Part shown: positions 1-10,270 of the stretch, piece after piece
How the letters are laid out: each line of letters begins with the position of its first letter
Numbering within the stretch: the first letter of the stretch is position 1
Notes under the pieces: generated by a model
Databases searched by the model: none
The model's input: the letters and a program-made list of their open reading frames with translations, nothing else
Told to the model about the DNA's origin: nothing
Translations under genes and position numbers: made by a program
Origin: Rhynchonema sp. JSB1_4
Taxonomy: Eukaryota; Nematoda; Chromadorea; Monhysterida; Xyalidae
DNA: 64,000 nucleotides
Reading direction: 5' to 3'
Assembly (NCBI GenBank): GCA_030248065.1
Contig: JASAMV010005458.1
Location: 1-64,000, forward strand

Positions 1-470
1 CCCATCTACCGTAACCCAACTACCGTAACCCAACTACTGTAACGTACCGTAATCCTCCAATATCTACACAAGTTAACACAATACACTGAGGCTGCAGGTA
101 GACGTGTGATACGGTAAGGGGACTGTGTGATACCGTATCCCTACTACCGTATCCCTTAGGCTTATACCTAAACATCACTCTAGAGTGCGTGACAGGTTAC
201 TTGCGTGACAGGTCACCCCACTGCGTGACAACTCGCCTATACATTGCCTATGCTTATACACTGCCTATGCTTATACACTGCCCCCCAGGTCCGGGCGGCC
301 TATCCTTATACACTGCCTATGCTTATACACTGCCCCCCAGGTCCGGGCAGGATCGCCTATTCTTATACACTGCCTATCCTTTACACTGCCCCCCCAGGTA
401 GGGCGCCTATCCTTATACACTGCCTATGCTTATACACTGCCCCCCAGGCAAAGGCGCTTTTTGAAGCCAC
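1..470. repeat. Short-period and ~58-bp tandem repeats at the window edge
   Basis: Bases 1-60 hold direct repeats of a CTACCGTAACCCAA-like unit. From about 236 to 450 a longer unit repeats about four times. Each contains CTTATACACTGCCTATGCTTATACACTG followed by a C-rich CCCCCCAGGTCCGGGC-type block. The array lies beyond the 3' end of the minus-strand gag ORF and could be its downstream flank or an independent satellite. No coding signal is believable here. Confidence 0.7.
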
Positions 471-474
471 CACT

Positions 475-519
475 CGGGTAATGTACCTGGATCGCTTTGC
501 GATCCAGGTACATTACCCG
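475..519. repeat. Perfect 21-bp hairpin with TTT loop
   Basis: An exact inverted repeat starts CGGGTAATGTACC and closes on a three-base loop (21 + 3 + 21). It lies about 366 bp beyond the gag stop, between a tandem array and an A-rich stretch. Possible roles are an RNA 3'-end structure or the core of a small foldback element. No protein is associated. Confidence 0.75.
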
Positions 520-884
520 AACCATTTGCACCTAAAAAAAAAAAAAATAAAAACGCTCAGGGACGCAAAACGGTTAGGCATCAAACACCTAAAAAAAACA
601 GGCCGGCCGCCCGCCGCTCAAAAAAAAAAACAAAACCACCGGCACGTCGGAAGCTCTGCTTCCCTACCAACCACAAACGAACAAAAAAAAACATATACAA
701 CGACAACAAAAAAACACACAACGCCAAAACAATTTACACATCACAATCACAAACAACATCGGCATCACTCGGCAAGCCTCAAACGCATAAAACATGACGA
801 TCACGTAACACGTAATACATATGAGTAAAACGGGTTAATAATGATGATAAAATAAATATGTACAATTACGCTCGGCCAACATCA
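520..884 (-). other. A-rich 3' flank of gag with 13-bp motif shared with pol
   Basis: The stretch is rich in A runs on the plus strand, so T runs in the gag sense. AATATGTACAATT at 855-867 (AATTGTACATATT in the gag sense) starts 18 nt past the gag stop. The identical 13-mer lies at 58803-58815, also 18 nt past the pol stop. No ORF is supported. Confidence 0.6.
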
Positions 885-3800
885 TTAAAATTCGCTCGGT
901 TCAGTCGCGCGCAAATGACAGCGTTTATCTGCGCAGCGACTGTGTTTGTTCAGTATCTTCATTCCGAACTTTTCCGCTTCGAGCTCGTTAGCGACGGTAT
1001 GACCGTCCCAACTTCGGTCATTGTCCATTTCATCGTATCGCACCTCACCGTAGGTATCGGTTATTGCCCGCACCAAACATGTGATATACTCGGTTACATC
1101 ACAGTAATTCTTTCGGGCAGCATCATCGAGTACCGAGTTCAGTTTCAGTCTCAATCGCTTGAGCAAGCGGTCATTGGACTGATGTTTCACAGCTTCAGTC
1201 TCGGCGTCACGCACACAATCGACAGACTTAGACTTACTGAACGATGACGGCTGTTGTTCATGGACAACAGTCGATTGCTTGTCACGTGACTTTGTGGTTG
1301 TCACTTTCTCGGTTTCGGTTCGCGGCTTCATTTTTCGTTTGTCGTCCATCATGCCACGTTTGCCGCGTTTGGCACCTTTCTGTACGGCCGTAGCGAAATC
1401 GTCACGATTTACGGACGTCACACATTTGATTGACGCTTTAGCCGGACTTTTTGAGTTCCGTTGGCCAATGGTCTTCAATTTTCGCGCACGTCCATGAGCA
1501 ACAAGCCCACACTGACATGGCTCCTCGTATGGACACGTGACACAAAACTCGTAGTCCTGATCGGAATCGGACAGTTGTGTCTCAATGTGCACGTGCTTTC
1601 CAGTGCCAATCGGCCGTTGTGCTGCGGGCGCCACATTGTTTGCATTGGTCTCAGAAGTGGACGCCTGCGGAAACGTCACTTCTTGTTTCATTTGACGTTT
1701 CGGGCACTGATTCGACATGTGGCTCGGGTCACCACAAATGAAACACGCTCGCGGACCATTGAATGCACCGTTTTGTCGTTGGAATCGATTGTTCACCACC
1801 ATACCACGCTGCGAGCCTGCAGTCAACTGCAATGGATATTGCTGCTGCTGCTGTGGTGGTGGGAACTGTTGTTGCGCCTCATGACCATATGGACAGTCAT
1901 AGGACCGATGACCCGTTTGCTTGCACGAAAAGCACGTGTGACCACCATCGGGTACAGGTCCACGTCCGCCACGTTGTTGTTGCTGCCAAGCATTACCACG
2001 GAAACTGCCTCGTGGTTGAAATGCATCTCGACCGGACCGAAAGTTCTGATCGACACCGTTATTGTTGAATCGGTTATTGAACGGACGTGCATATCCGCGA
2101 CCATGGCCTCCACCTCGTGGCTGTTGTTGCCACGGGGGCTGCGTTTCGACTTGCTGGTGCTGCTGGCTAGCATTGTGACTTTGCATGGTTTTGGTTGGGT
2201 TCAGTGTTTTGTAGTCCCAAGTCACACCAATGCTTTCCTGTGCCATGATGAAAGCACGCAAACACGACACCATCTCGGTCACACTTTCCGTGTTGATACG
2301 GTTCTGTGCCAAGTGGGAACGGAACAGCTGCGGCAAGCCTTGTCGGAACATCATTGCCGAGTGCAACGCGAATTGGCTTGATGTTGAGCGCGGGAAAAGC
2401 TTTGCTGCAAACGTGTTTGACCGCTGCAGATAGCTATCAATCGTGTCACGTCCAGCGATCCATTCAAACTGCGACATTTGCAAATCGACCGTGTATGAGT
2501 GCGTATCTGCACCAAACGCTTGACTCAGTTCGTGCACGGCCTTGCGATAATGAAATCGGCTCGGGCCCATGTTGTGCCAGATATTGCGCGGTTCTTGTGC
2601 CAACAATGAGTAAAGCACAAACGCAGCTTCTTCATTCGTGACTGCACCAACATGACCACACAATTCACGACACTGTCGTTCGAACGCAGTGAAGTGCAAT
2701 CGTGTTTCATTGCCCATGTAAATCGGGTATGCACCTGTCTTTCGATACACGCCAATGCTTTTCGTCAGCTCGGTTCTGCGTGCGACAGACAGTGCCCAAT
2801 CGGTTTTTCCACTGGTCTCAATTCGAATGCGTTCAGTGGTGACAGGGTCACACACACTTGGCTCGAACAGGTCACCATCATTTGTCTCGGTCCAGACAGG
2901 AACCACGTGGTCACGTGACCTGCTGTTGTTGTTTGGTGGCGGCGGTGGCGATGGTTGTTGTGTGTTATTGGCTTGTGAGCCACCACCAACTTGAATCGGG
3001 CCGTTCGCACTCATCAAAGTCTGAGCACCTTGTGGTAGCGAAGCGGGATTGACGTAATTTGCCGTTTGCGGTGGTACTGTGCCGCCAAAGGAAGCGGTAT
3101 GCATCAGCACTGGGTGACCGTGTCGCCCAAGACACACATTGCACAAACAAGGACTGCGGTCGGGTATGTACCATGTAGTACCAGGCACTGAGCCCTGTAC
3201 CTGTATGCCCGTGCAACCTTGATTCGGCGTAGAAGTCAACAATGGACCGGTAGGTGCCGGCACAGTATTTGTCGATGGATTGCCGTTAGGCTGCGAACCG
3301 GTATTGCGACCTGCCTGCGTGGACGCACTTGGTTGGTTCGGATTAATTGTGGTTCGATATTGGCTGCGTTGTTGACTCTGCACCACAGATACAGGCGTCT
3401 GTACAATAGGTTGCACGTTTGACGTGACAACAGGCGGTGGCTGCGTTTGCTGCTGTGTACACATGCTTTGCGACACAACACTTTCAGCTTGCTGTGCGTG
3501 CGCTTGCATAAACGTCACTGGTTGTTGTTGTTCTTCGTCGTCAGTCTGTGCCTGATTGTCAGGTTGACTGGTATTTGCGGCTGCATGTTCATACTGCGCG
3601 TTTTCCAACGCGTGCTGTTGTCTGCACACGTATTGCCGCTCGAAATCACCCACAATTTTTGCAAACGCAAACTGGCTCATCTCGACTTCGGGCAGCTCGA
3701 TTGCTTTGTACCAGTCACACATGTCCATTTGGTGCAGTACCCAATCTGACATGTCCGTGTAGTCGATTTCAGGATTCAGACGCACCAGAAATCGTTGCAG

Positions 3801-4571
3801 CTGACGAACTTGCACAGGTGCGCTATCAAACCACTCATTGACATCGAGGCTAATGTAGCCATTCACAAGCGGTCGAATAATCAAGCGCGGGCCGGGACCT
3901 GACGCGCTGGCACCTGGGATCGGACCCGGGACCGGGATGGCAATATATTGCATATCGTCATCCGGACCATACAGTGTGGAAACATCATCGGGTCTGGTCA
4001 CAATAGGCACCTGAGGTTCATTATTCAGGTCGATCAAGTCCATATCGATAGATTGTCGGTCCGAAACATCGACACCAAATGGCTGGCCCTCAGCCAAATG
4101 CCCATCATTCAGTCGGTCACCCTCAGAAGGACCGGGTGCATTGTCCAAGTCAGCGTCTGCGATCGCATGCACTTCAATTTCGGGTGTTCTGAACGTGACA
4201 ACCGGCTGGGGTTGACCAGGCGGCATAACTGCTTGCAATTGTTGTTGGTTGGCCCTGCTAGTGCTGGCAACATTATTTTGCAAACCCACTTGCGCGGGAT
4301 GCTCGTCATAAGTAGCCAGATTTTTGTGCAAACGAGCGACATTTCGATCACTAGCAGCAGCAGCCTGTATTTGCAGCTGATTTTCATCCAACATCGGGTT
4401 TGACCGTGTGGAACGCTGCCAAAATCGACTGATAATACCGCCCCCTGTTGCAGCACCTCGTCGTCGTGTCTCACGCTGCACATTCAATGTATTCAACGCC
4501 GGTTCGGTCGGTGGGCGCTCACCATATGGCTGCAACCCACTCACATCAGGTTGTTGAGCGTTATTCGACAT
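885..4571 (-). CDS. Ty3/gypsy-type Gag polyprotein with a Pol-like C-terminal tail
   Basis: This 1228-codon intact ORF is a retrotransposon Gag, which would form the particle and bind element RNA. The first ~560 residues are Q/P-rich and look disordered. A retrotransposon-gag-like helical region lies at about 600-780. Two CCHC zinc knuckles follow: CFSCKQTGHRSYDC (~880) and CFICGDPSHMSNQC (~943). No protease, RT, RNase H or integrase follows. Instead the last ~200 residues resemble non-catalytic parts of the Pol at 58833-62525: an LVAH linker motif, a VRD...RLRLKL segment, and a C-terminal tail LRATEPSEF matching LRGTDASEQ. ATG at 4571 opens MSNNAQQPDV and is the natural start. Inference: a Gag-only derivative created by in-frame loss of the catalytic Pol domains. 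No flanking LTRs could be recognised by eye. Confidence 0.85.
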   Translation of the reverse strand: MSNNAQQPDVSGLQPYGERPPTEPALNTLNVQRETRRRGAATGGGIISRFWQRSTRSNPMLDENQLQIQAAAASDRNVARLHKNLATYDEHPAQVGLQNNVASTSRANQQQLQAVMPPGQPQPVVTFRTPEIEVHAIADADLDNAPGPSEGDRLNDGHLAEGQPFGVDVSDRQSIDMDLIDLNNEPQVPIVTRPDDVSTLYGPDDDMQYIAIPVPGPIPGASASGPGPRLIIRPLVNGYISLDVNEWFDSAPVQVRQLQRFLVRLNPEIDYTDMSDWVLHQMDMCDWYKAIELPEVEMSQFAFAKIVGDFERQYVCRQQHALENAQYEHAAANTSQPDNQAQTDDEEQQQPVTFMQAHAQQAESVVSQSMCTQQQTQPPPVVTSNVQPIVQTPVSVVQSQQRSQYRTTINPNQPSASTQAGRNTGSQPNGNPSTNTVPAPTGPLLTSTPNQGCTGIQVQGSVPGTTWYIPDRSPCLCNVCLGRHGHPVLMHTASFGGTVPPQTANYVNPASLPQGAQTLMSANGPIQVGGGSQANNTQQPSPPPPPNNNSRSRDHVVPVWTETNDGDLFEPSVCDPVTTERIRIETSGKTDWALSVARRTELTKSIGVYRKTGAYPIYMGNETRLHFTAFERQCRELCGHVGAVTNEEAAFVLYSLLAQEPRNIWHNMGPSRFHYRKAVHELSQAFGADTHSYTVDLQMSQFEWIAGRDTIDSYLQRSNTFAAKLFPRSTSSQFALHSAMMFRQGLPQLFRSHLAQNRINTESVTEMVSCLRAFIMAQESIGVTWDYKTLNPTKTMQSHNASQQHQQVETQPPWQQQPRGGGHGRGYARPFNNRFNNNGVDQNFRSGRDAFQPRGSFRGNAWQQQQRGGRGPVPDGGHTCFSCKQTGHRSYDCPYGHEAQQQFPPPQQQQQYPLQLTAGSQRGMVVNNRFQRQNGAFNGPRACFICGDPSHMSNQCPKRQMKQEVTFPQASTSETNANNVAPAAQRPIGTGKHVHIETQLSDSDQDYEFCVTCPYEEPCQCGLVAHGRARKLKTIGQRNSKSPAKASIKCVTSVNRDDFATAVQKGAKRGKRGMMDDKRKMKPRTETEKVTTTKSRDKQSTVVHEQQPSSFSKSKSVDCVRDAETEAVKHQSNDRLLKRLRLKLNSVLDDAARKNYCDVTEYITCLVRAITDTYGEVRYDEMDNDRSWDGHTVANELEAEKFGMKILNKHSRCADKRCHLRATEPSEF

Positions 4572-6462
4572 TGTGTTTTGTTTTATTTTACCAAAATTTT
4601 TACAAAGTCAAATTATAAACGGGCGAAACAGCGACTTTTATTTGCAGGAAGGTCGGCCAAACACACACAACGGCTTGTCTCGTCTCACTGGGTAGCAGCG
4701 ACAAGAGCAAGACAACGACAACAGCAAATAATAAAAGTCCACAGACAAGGTTTGATTGTCTGCCACGAAAATAGACACCGTTTTATTCGTTCGTTCTCGT
4801 TTTCTTTTATTCACACACACAACATGGGTGTAAGTGAATCAAAATACAAATACTGGCGATTTATGTTCGCCAAGATTGATATTTTATGATGGACGGCACG
4901 TTAACGAACGAAGCACAAGATCAAATTATCGTTTCAGCCACAGCACGCTATGAGCGGCTCGGCTACAGGTACAGTTCACGTTCGGTGTCGAATTTTCAGC
5001 ACAATTGTTCGCTTGTTTGCCCTCAGCAGCCGTTCAGAGACTCTGAGCCCGATGGCAATAAAATAATTCACAAGTTCAATTTAATCGGACAGCGGCAACT
5101 TCAGTTTTCAAGCCAATTTTCGGTTGCGGTTGAAGCAGCCGGTCGTCGTTTGGCTGGAAAAACTATGTCCGAAAATTTTTGGGAAATTTGGCCAGGGGTT
5201 CCCCGGCCCAGGCGTTTTCTGGGTTGGCGAAGTGCTCAGGGTGCACTCCAAACCACAACGGCACAACCAAAAGTCCTCGAAGAAGCTAAATCTCGTAAAA
5301 TGCACAGAACAGCAGAAGGTTTTGACTCTCCCTGACGGCCCTTCTGTTCGAACGGAAATTTATGGAGTTTTCGTGCGGCCCGGTCACTTGTTAGGGGTTC
5401 GCCCCGCCTTTTGAGCAAGTACAAACCCGGTCCAAGATCCCTTTTGCTACACTAGACTCCAAACACGACGGGTGACCGTAAAGTCCTCGGTCTCGAAGGG
5501 TCGGTTGAAGACCCTTTTAGTGGATAAATTTACTGGGAAAGTGCCCCCCTGTGACTGCACACAAACGAGACGTCGCTACTATAAGGACAAGCAAACACTC
5601 GACTCGATTCACTCGACTCACTTTCGATTCAATCACCCCCAATGTCGGCCCGGATTTTTCGAACACGCACAATCACCGAATTCGGGCGTCGATTCGATCG
5701 TTTTACCGCCCGATTTGTCGAAGCTCACCAACACACGCTCGAACGAAACGAAAACCTCAATAAAATCAAACTTTTAGCCACGAAAACAACAATAAAATGA
5801 ATGAAAAATGCCCCAAAACGCTCCCCCCAAAACTATTGCGTCAACCCAATCTCCGTTTCGGTCGAAGGTTGCACGTGCAGGCAATAGCAGATCACGTCGG
5901 GCTCACCAGATGAGATCCTGCGAGCCCAACAGGTATCTACTAGTGCTTGCAGAACCGGAATCGTCAACCGAGCCAAATCAATAGAAGCCAATATTCGGAA
6001 TGCTCGTTTCGTGCGTTTTCGGGATTCGGGAATGCAATGTTCGTTCGTTCACTCGCTCGTCAATCAGCCGACTCGCTCGTTCACAATATAGTTTTTATAA
6101 TAACAAAAGGGAATAACCAAAACAATAGGAAGCGCAACCGCGCACACGGGGCACACACGTATTTCCGATAACAAACACAAACGTAACCGGCCGAGATTCA
6201 GAGATTCTTCCTTCAACAGAATTACAGTAACCCGTTCTCTTACATTGGAAAGACCAGACAGGTAATAAGATTTGGAATGGTTAAAAAGAGAAATAGGGAG
6301 GAAATAAAAACACACAAAAGAGAGGGAGAAGAGAGAAGAAGAAAGAAAAAAGAAGAAAAACAAAAAAAAAACAACAAAAACCACAAAACCCACACAAACA
6401 AAAAAAAAACAAACAACAAAATAAAAATTTATATTAAAAATAATAAGAAAAAAATATTACAT

Positions 6463-6465
<3 letters not shown>
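4572..6465. other. 5' flank of gag; no gene recognised
   Basis: This should hold the leader or promoter side of the minus-strand gag element. Several short ORFs are present but none resembles a known protein. GACCGTAAAGTC near 5475 also occurs near 58480 in the pol 3' flank, which is weak evidence of shared element sequence. From 6280 to 6465 the strand is an A/G-rich low-complexity run leading into a GT microsatellite. Confidence 0.4.

Positions 6466-6542
<77 letters not shown>
6466..6542. repeat. (GT)n microsatellite
   Basis: About 38 uninterrupted GT units. ORFs reading through it (alternating Cys/Val) are artefacts. Confidence 0.97.
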
Positions 6543-6545
<3 letters not shown>

Positions 6546-6715
6546 GCTGGCTGTGTGTTGTGGGTAATACATTGTGCGCTTTATGAATCAGGCAACTACG
6601 TAGCGTGCACTAATGCATTGTTGTGTGTGTTTGAGCGTCCATTATGGCTCTTTTTGAGCTGAAAAACATTTAACCAATTGGAATTAATATATGTTTACGT
6701 AACAACGAATAAAAA

Positions 6716-7885
6716 CGGTGGCCGGACAATTGAGCAAAGCACATTTGAGCAAGACCACTTTGAGCAAGTGAAAAAGAGCAGGGCCAAAAGAGCAGAGCAC
6801 TTATTTTGTTCCAATGGCTTAGGCTTAGGCTGATTTTGGTATCAGGCTTAGGCTTAGGCTTAGGCTTACACTTAAGATTAGAGTGGGGAATCCTATAAAT
6901 AGCATTCCTTTCTTGTATTCCATTGATTCCATACCTTATACCGATAAACAAACCATCTTACTTCAACTGGTGGACCTGCGGGGTATCGTGTCCCCTATAT
7001 CCTCGCGCAGTGCCCAAAAAATTACCGTAACCCTACGTCGTGGTCTCTGCTGATATTTTGTCCAATTATGGCCAAGCTGCCTGGACATTAAATTATTATC
7101 TTTGACTCTCGCCGACTTTGCCGTCATTGGGCCATGGGGAGCCCCCGATGTGGAATTGGGCCATGGAGTAGCCCTGCGCCGTGGAGTGCGCTGATGTTTT
7201 GCCGTCGCGCCGCCAAGAAAAATTCGGACCAAAGCGTCGTGGAAGCAATTTGAATCAAGAAAAGTTTGGACCAAAGCGTCGTGGAATAAATTTCGATGAA
7301 GAAAATTTCGGACCGATCGCGTCGTGGACAAAACTTTGATGAAGCGAGCCGATGTGCCGCGTTGATGATGTGTCGAGAAGATGAAGACTGTGGGTGGAGT
7401 ACGACTAGCCGGAAAGATCTGCAGCTTCGAGCGTTGATGTTGGCAAGGACAGTGAGAGAAGAAGAATTTTGAAGTGCAGATGGTAATGTGATGCAAGCCA
7501 CACGATGAAAAAAAGATTTTACGGATATTTTAAAACAGTTGAATTAACACTAATCTGTGATCTGTGATAAGCGCGTAATACAGTGACCCATGAAATGTCA
7601 TTTAAACCCGTCATTTTCTCCCCAAAACCACTTGTCCTAGGCTCCCTGGCGGGGGGAGGAGTGGGGAATCCTATAAATAGCATTCCTTTCTTGTATTCCA
7701 TTGATTCCATACCTTATACCGATAAACAAACCATCTTACTTCAACTTCAGTTTTGTGTTTGGGCTTAGGCTTAGGCTCAGGCCTATTCGTTTTTAGGTTC
7801 TGCTCTTTTGGACTCTGCTCTTTTTCACTTGCTCAAAGTGGTCTTGCTCAAATGTGCTTTGCTCAATTGCCCGTCCGCCTTAAAA
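6716..7885. mobile_element. Foldback element with TTAGGC-bearing arms (repeat J)
   Basis: The left arm (GACAATTGAGCAAAGCACATTTGAGC onward, ~6725-6880) is the inverse of the right arm ending near 7880. Both arms carry runs of GGCTTA, the nematode-type TTAGGC telomere unit. The interior is occupied by the miniature LTR element at 6883-7746, so this is a nest: foldback outside, LTR-type element inside. A related fragment (GGCGGACGGGCAATTAAGC) lies near 32580. Confidence 0.65.
6883..7746 (+). mobile_element. Miniature LTR (TRIM-like) element, copy 1
   Basis: Two direct repeats of ~85 bp (6883-6968 and 7661-7746) start GTGGGGAATCCTATAAATAG and end TTCAACT. The CTATAAATAG in each resembles a TATA box. 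A primer-binding-site-like GGTGGACCTGCGGGG follows the left repeat. A purine tract (GGCGGGGGGAGGA) precedes the right one. The ~690-bp interior has no coding capacity. Length, layout and lack of genes fit a terminal-repeat retrotransposon in miniature. A second copy at 33667-34833 has clean 5-bp target duplications; here TTAGA/TCAGT flank, only partly matching. Confidence 0.65.
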
Positions 7886-7914
7886 ACACATATAACCGCT
7901 GATTTTGGCTTTAG

Positions 7915-8215
7915 AACCATACTTTCTGTACAAAAAGTCTAAGTCATGGTCTGGAACCGTTCATACTAAAAGTTACGAACTCTGCGATAGCACCACCGTG
8001 TTTCTCGAGTGCGAAAACCACATAAACAACTTTAATAGTTCTGGTAACCCAACTTTTCGGCGAAATTTTACTTCGGGAAGCACACTTTACATACAAAAAG
8101 TCGTGGTCATGGTCCGGAACCGGTCTCAGTCGTGGAGTTACGAAGTCGGCGACAGCACCATCGTATTTCTCGTGTGCGAAAACCCTATATTAACATTTCT
8201 GGTGCTCAGTAACGT
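7915..8215. repeat. Diverged tandem duplication, ~170-bp period
   Basis: Two units, from about 7918 and 8088, share ACAAAAAGTC, TCATGGTC(T/C)GGAACCG, GACAGCACCA-type and GTGCGAAAACC blocks in the same order. A 176-codon ORF runs across both (7905-8435) but resembles nothing known and is probably incidental. Confidence 0.5.
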
Positions 8216-8486
8216 CTGGGCCCTGACTAGTTTTTTGTGGAAAAAAGGGAAAGAACGTTTTTACAAAAATGACAACTGTATCTTGCCCGCGATTGCGCGT
8301 GTGGGCACGCAGCGGGATGAAATACTGTGTAGACCTAGAAGTCCACGCCGTACAAGTTGTGTGCAAGTTTGGGCTTCTCAAGTTAAGTCTTGTGAAAATG
8401 GCATGAGTTTAAATTTTTCAACTCACGCAATATAAGGAATGAACCATATGTCGCTTAGCATTACAATGAAATTCAACTCCGATACA

Positions 8487-8518
<32 letters not shown>

Positions 8519-8526
8519 CATAAAGT

Positions 8527-8707
8527 AAAACTACGCCAACACGAGCCCGATTTCGGAGCTGGCAAAATGGTGAAACATTCATGACGTGGCTGCTGATTTG
8601 GGAAACGTTACACGTTGTGGCATACAACATGGAGCATGATGATTTTCTCTTTCTTTGCGTTTTGCAAGTTCACCACCTCCGAAATCGGGCTCGTGTTGGC
8701 GTAGTTT
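8527..8707. mobile_element. Foldback MITE, family M, copy 1
   Basis: Arms AAACTACGCCAACACGAGCC and their inverse flank a short core carrying GTGGCTGCTGATTTGGGAAA. It sits beside a CATA microsatellite (~8481-8520), so the duplication cannot be read reliably here. Confidence 0.75.
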
Positions 8708-8739
8708 GCCTATATGTACATACATACATACATATGGGC

Positions 8740-8917
8740 AAACTACACCAACACGAGCTCGATTTCGCACCTGGCAGAATGGTGAAACATTCAAACGTGG
8801 CTGCTGATTTGGGAAATGTGCCAGGTTGAATAATGCAAAATGAGTCATGATGATTTTCTCTTTCTATCCGTTTTGAACACACGCCACCTTCGAAATCGGG
8901 CTCGTGTTGGTGTAGTT
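8740..8917. mobile_element. Foldback MITE, family M, copy 2
   Basis: A second copy of the same element lies ~30 bp downstream of copy 1, separated only by a TACA/CATA microsatellite. Arms AAACTACACCAACACGAGCT are slightly diverged. Confidence 0.75.
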
Positions 8918-9550
8918 GGGCTTTACATACATACTCTACTATATACTACACCCATGGTAGGGTTAGGTGATGTGAAGTACCAATTTTTATGCAAAAATAG
9001 CACTTTTAGACAGTGTTCGAACGGGATGCCGAACGGCAAAAAAATAGAGAAATTTTCCAATTTTGAAATAATTTAATTTTTTTTACTTTTGGAACGAATT
9101 TTTTAGAAAAACCACTTGGTGGCACCTGTAATGTACCACTGCATGCTACTTCACACATGTATATACTGTACATGTGTGCAGGTTTTGTGCAAAATCTAAG
9201 TAGTAGCAGTAGTAGTATCGACCATTGGATAGCATGGTTTTCGTATCACCTGTGCTTTATGTGCACTTAGAACACATTATGTAACGAAAATTCCCCTATT
9301 TTGTACTTGAGCGCTCTTTTTTTATCGTGTTGGGCAGATTTTGGCTGGAATTAAAAAAAATTTTAATTAAAACAATTTTTTTTAAAAAAATGGGGTTCGA
9401 ATAAATCTTTTTTATTGACGACTGGACGGTACAATGATGAGAAATAAGCATTTCGAGCAATATTTATGCGGGCTGATCAGGTAATCTCGAAACAACGTTG
9501 CAAGGTTCTGGCGCCAGCTCAGGGAGGTCGCACCCCAACAAGCCTCACCA
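8918..9550. other. No recognisable feature
   Basis: AT-rich DNA with short homopolymer runs. No ORF, RNA or repeat could be supported. Confidence 0.5.
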
Positions 9551-9835
9551 ATACCACATCAGTTTAGTATTGGTCGCACAATGACTATATAAGAATCCAT
9601 CCAAAAATTTTCCTGAATGGTAAGGCACGTCTCGCTGCAGATCACAAGCGTTCTATTTATATTTTTTCTAAAACATTTCTGCCGATATCACGCTCACTGT
9701 GTTCAAACAGCTTCACTGTAATATCGCCAGAAATATATGTTTGATGTTGCCGGGATGGCAGTGCCGTGATGCAATCATGTTGTTGTGTGTCTTTGAGAGA
9801 CGAACAGCACCAAATTCCAATACACAGAATATATT

Positions 9836-9873
9836 GCCGAATTTTCGACACTCAATAGTGTCCTCGTCAGGGC
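9836..9873 (-). ncRNA. Hammerhead-ribozyme-like motif, copy 1
   Basis: On the minus strand: GCC, then CTGACGA core, one extra G, stem II GACACT/AGTGTC closed by ATTG, then GAAA, AATT, C and GGC. GCC/GGC would close a short stem I. The palindromic AATT would make a minimal stem III, as in small dimer-dependent hammerheads of Penelope-like elements. Activity is not shown by sequence alone. Confidence 0.6.
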
Positions 9874-9917
9874 TAAAATCAACAAAAAGAGAGATAGGAA
9901 CCGGTTGTCACAAGACA

Positions 9918-10268
9918 TCATTTCAGAAAACGCAAACAAGGTGCAAAACAGTCAGATAAACAAGTGGCATTTTGATACAGATATTGGCTATTGTTGGGTT
10001 TCAGTGCTCTGTTGATGTATGGATTGCGAGCGAGAATAAAGGCCGACTCCATAACACGCAGTTGTTTTTCTGTGTTACAGTGGTCTAGCACCTTTACCTT
10101 CGCCAGAAATGTTTTGGAAAAAATACAAATAGAACACTTGTGATCTGCAGCGAGACGTGCCTTACCATTCAGGAAAATTTTTGGATGGATTCTTATATAG
10201 TCATTGTGCGACCAATATCTGCCGTAACCAGCATGCAAACTGGCACAAAGAAACTCCGCCTTCTTCAC
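9918..10268 (-). pseudogene. GIY-YIG endonuclease C-terminal fragment (Penelope-like)
   Basis: A 116-codon ORF contains VLDHCNTEKQLRVMESAFIL followed by ARNPYIN. This resembles the end of Penelope-type GIY-YIG nucleases, where a conserved Arg/Glu helix (R..ES..I) precedes a KP.LN-like turn. The catalytic GIY and YIG motifs and the whole reverse transcriptase are absent, so it cannot act in transposition. The reading extends into the element's terminal repeat, so its first ~40 residues are probably not protein-coding by descent. The family call rests on pattern memory, not a search. Confidence 0.45.
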
Positions 10269-10270
10269 TC

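Larger units (their letters stand above)
9555..10270. mobile_element. Penelope-like element remnant with inverted ends
   Basis: A ~180-bp segment starting TATTGGTCGCACAATGACTATATAAG (~9573) recurs inverted, ending near 10215. Between them are a hammerhead-like motif (9836-9873) and a minus-strand ORF resembling the end of a GIY-YIG endonuclease. Penelope-like retroelements are known for that nuclease, for complex terminal repeats and for hammerhead motifs in those repeats. No RT region remains, so this is a fragment. Confidence 0.6.

Noticed and set aside
1461..2381. 306-codon plus-strand ORF opposite gag
   Set aside because: Antisense shadow of the gag zinc-knuckle and Gag-domain region.
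4572..5960. LTR of the gag element
   Set aside because: No partner direct repeat could be found on the other side of gag within the window; weak similarity to 58.1-58.5 kb is not convincing.
7905..8435. 176-codon ORF as a gene
   Set aside because: It spans a diverged tandem duplication and resembles no known protein; likely chance.
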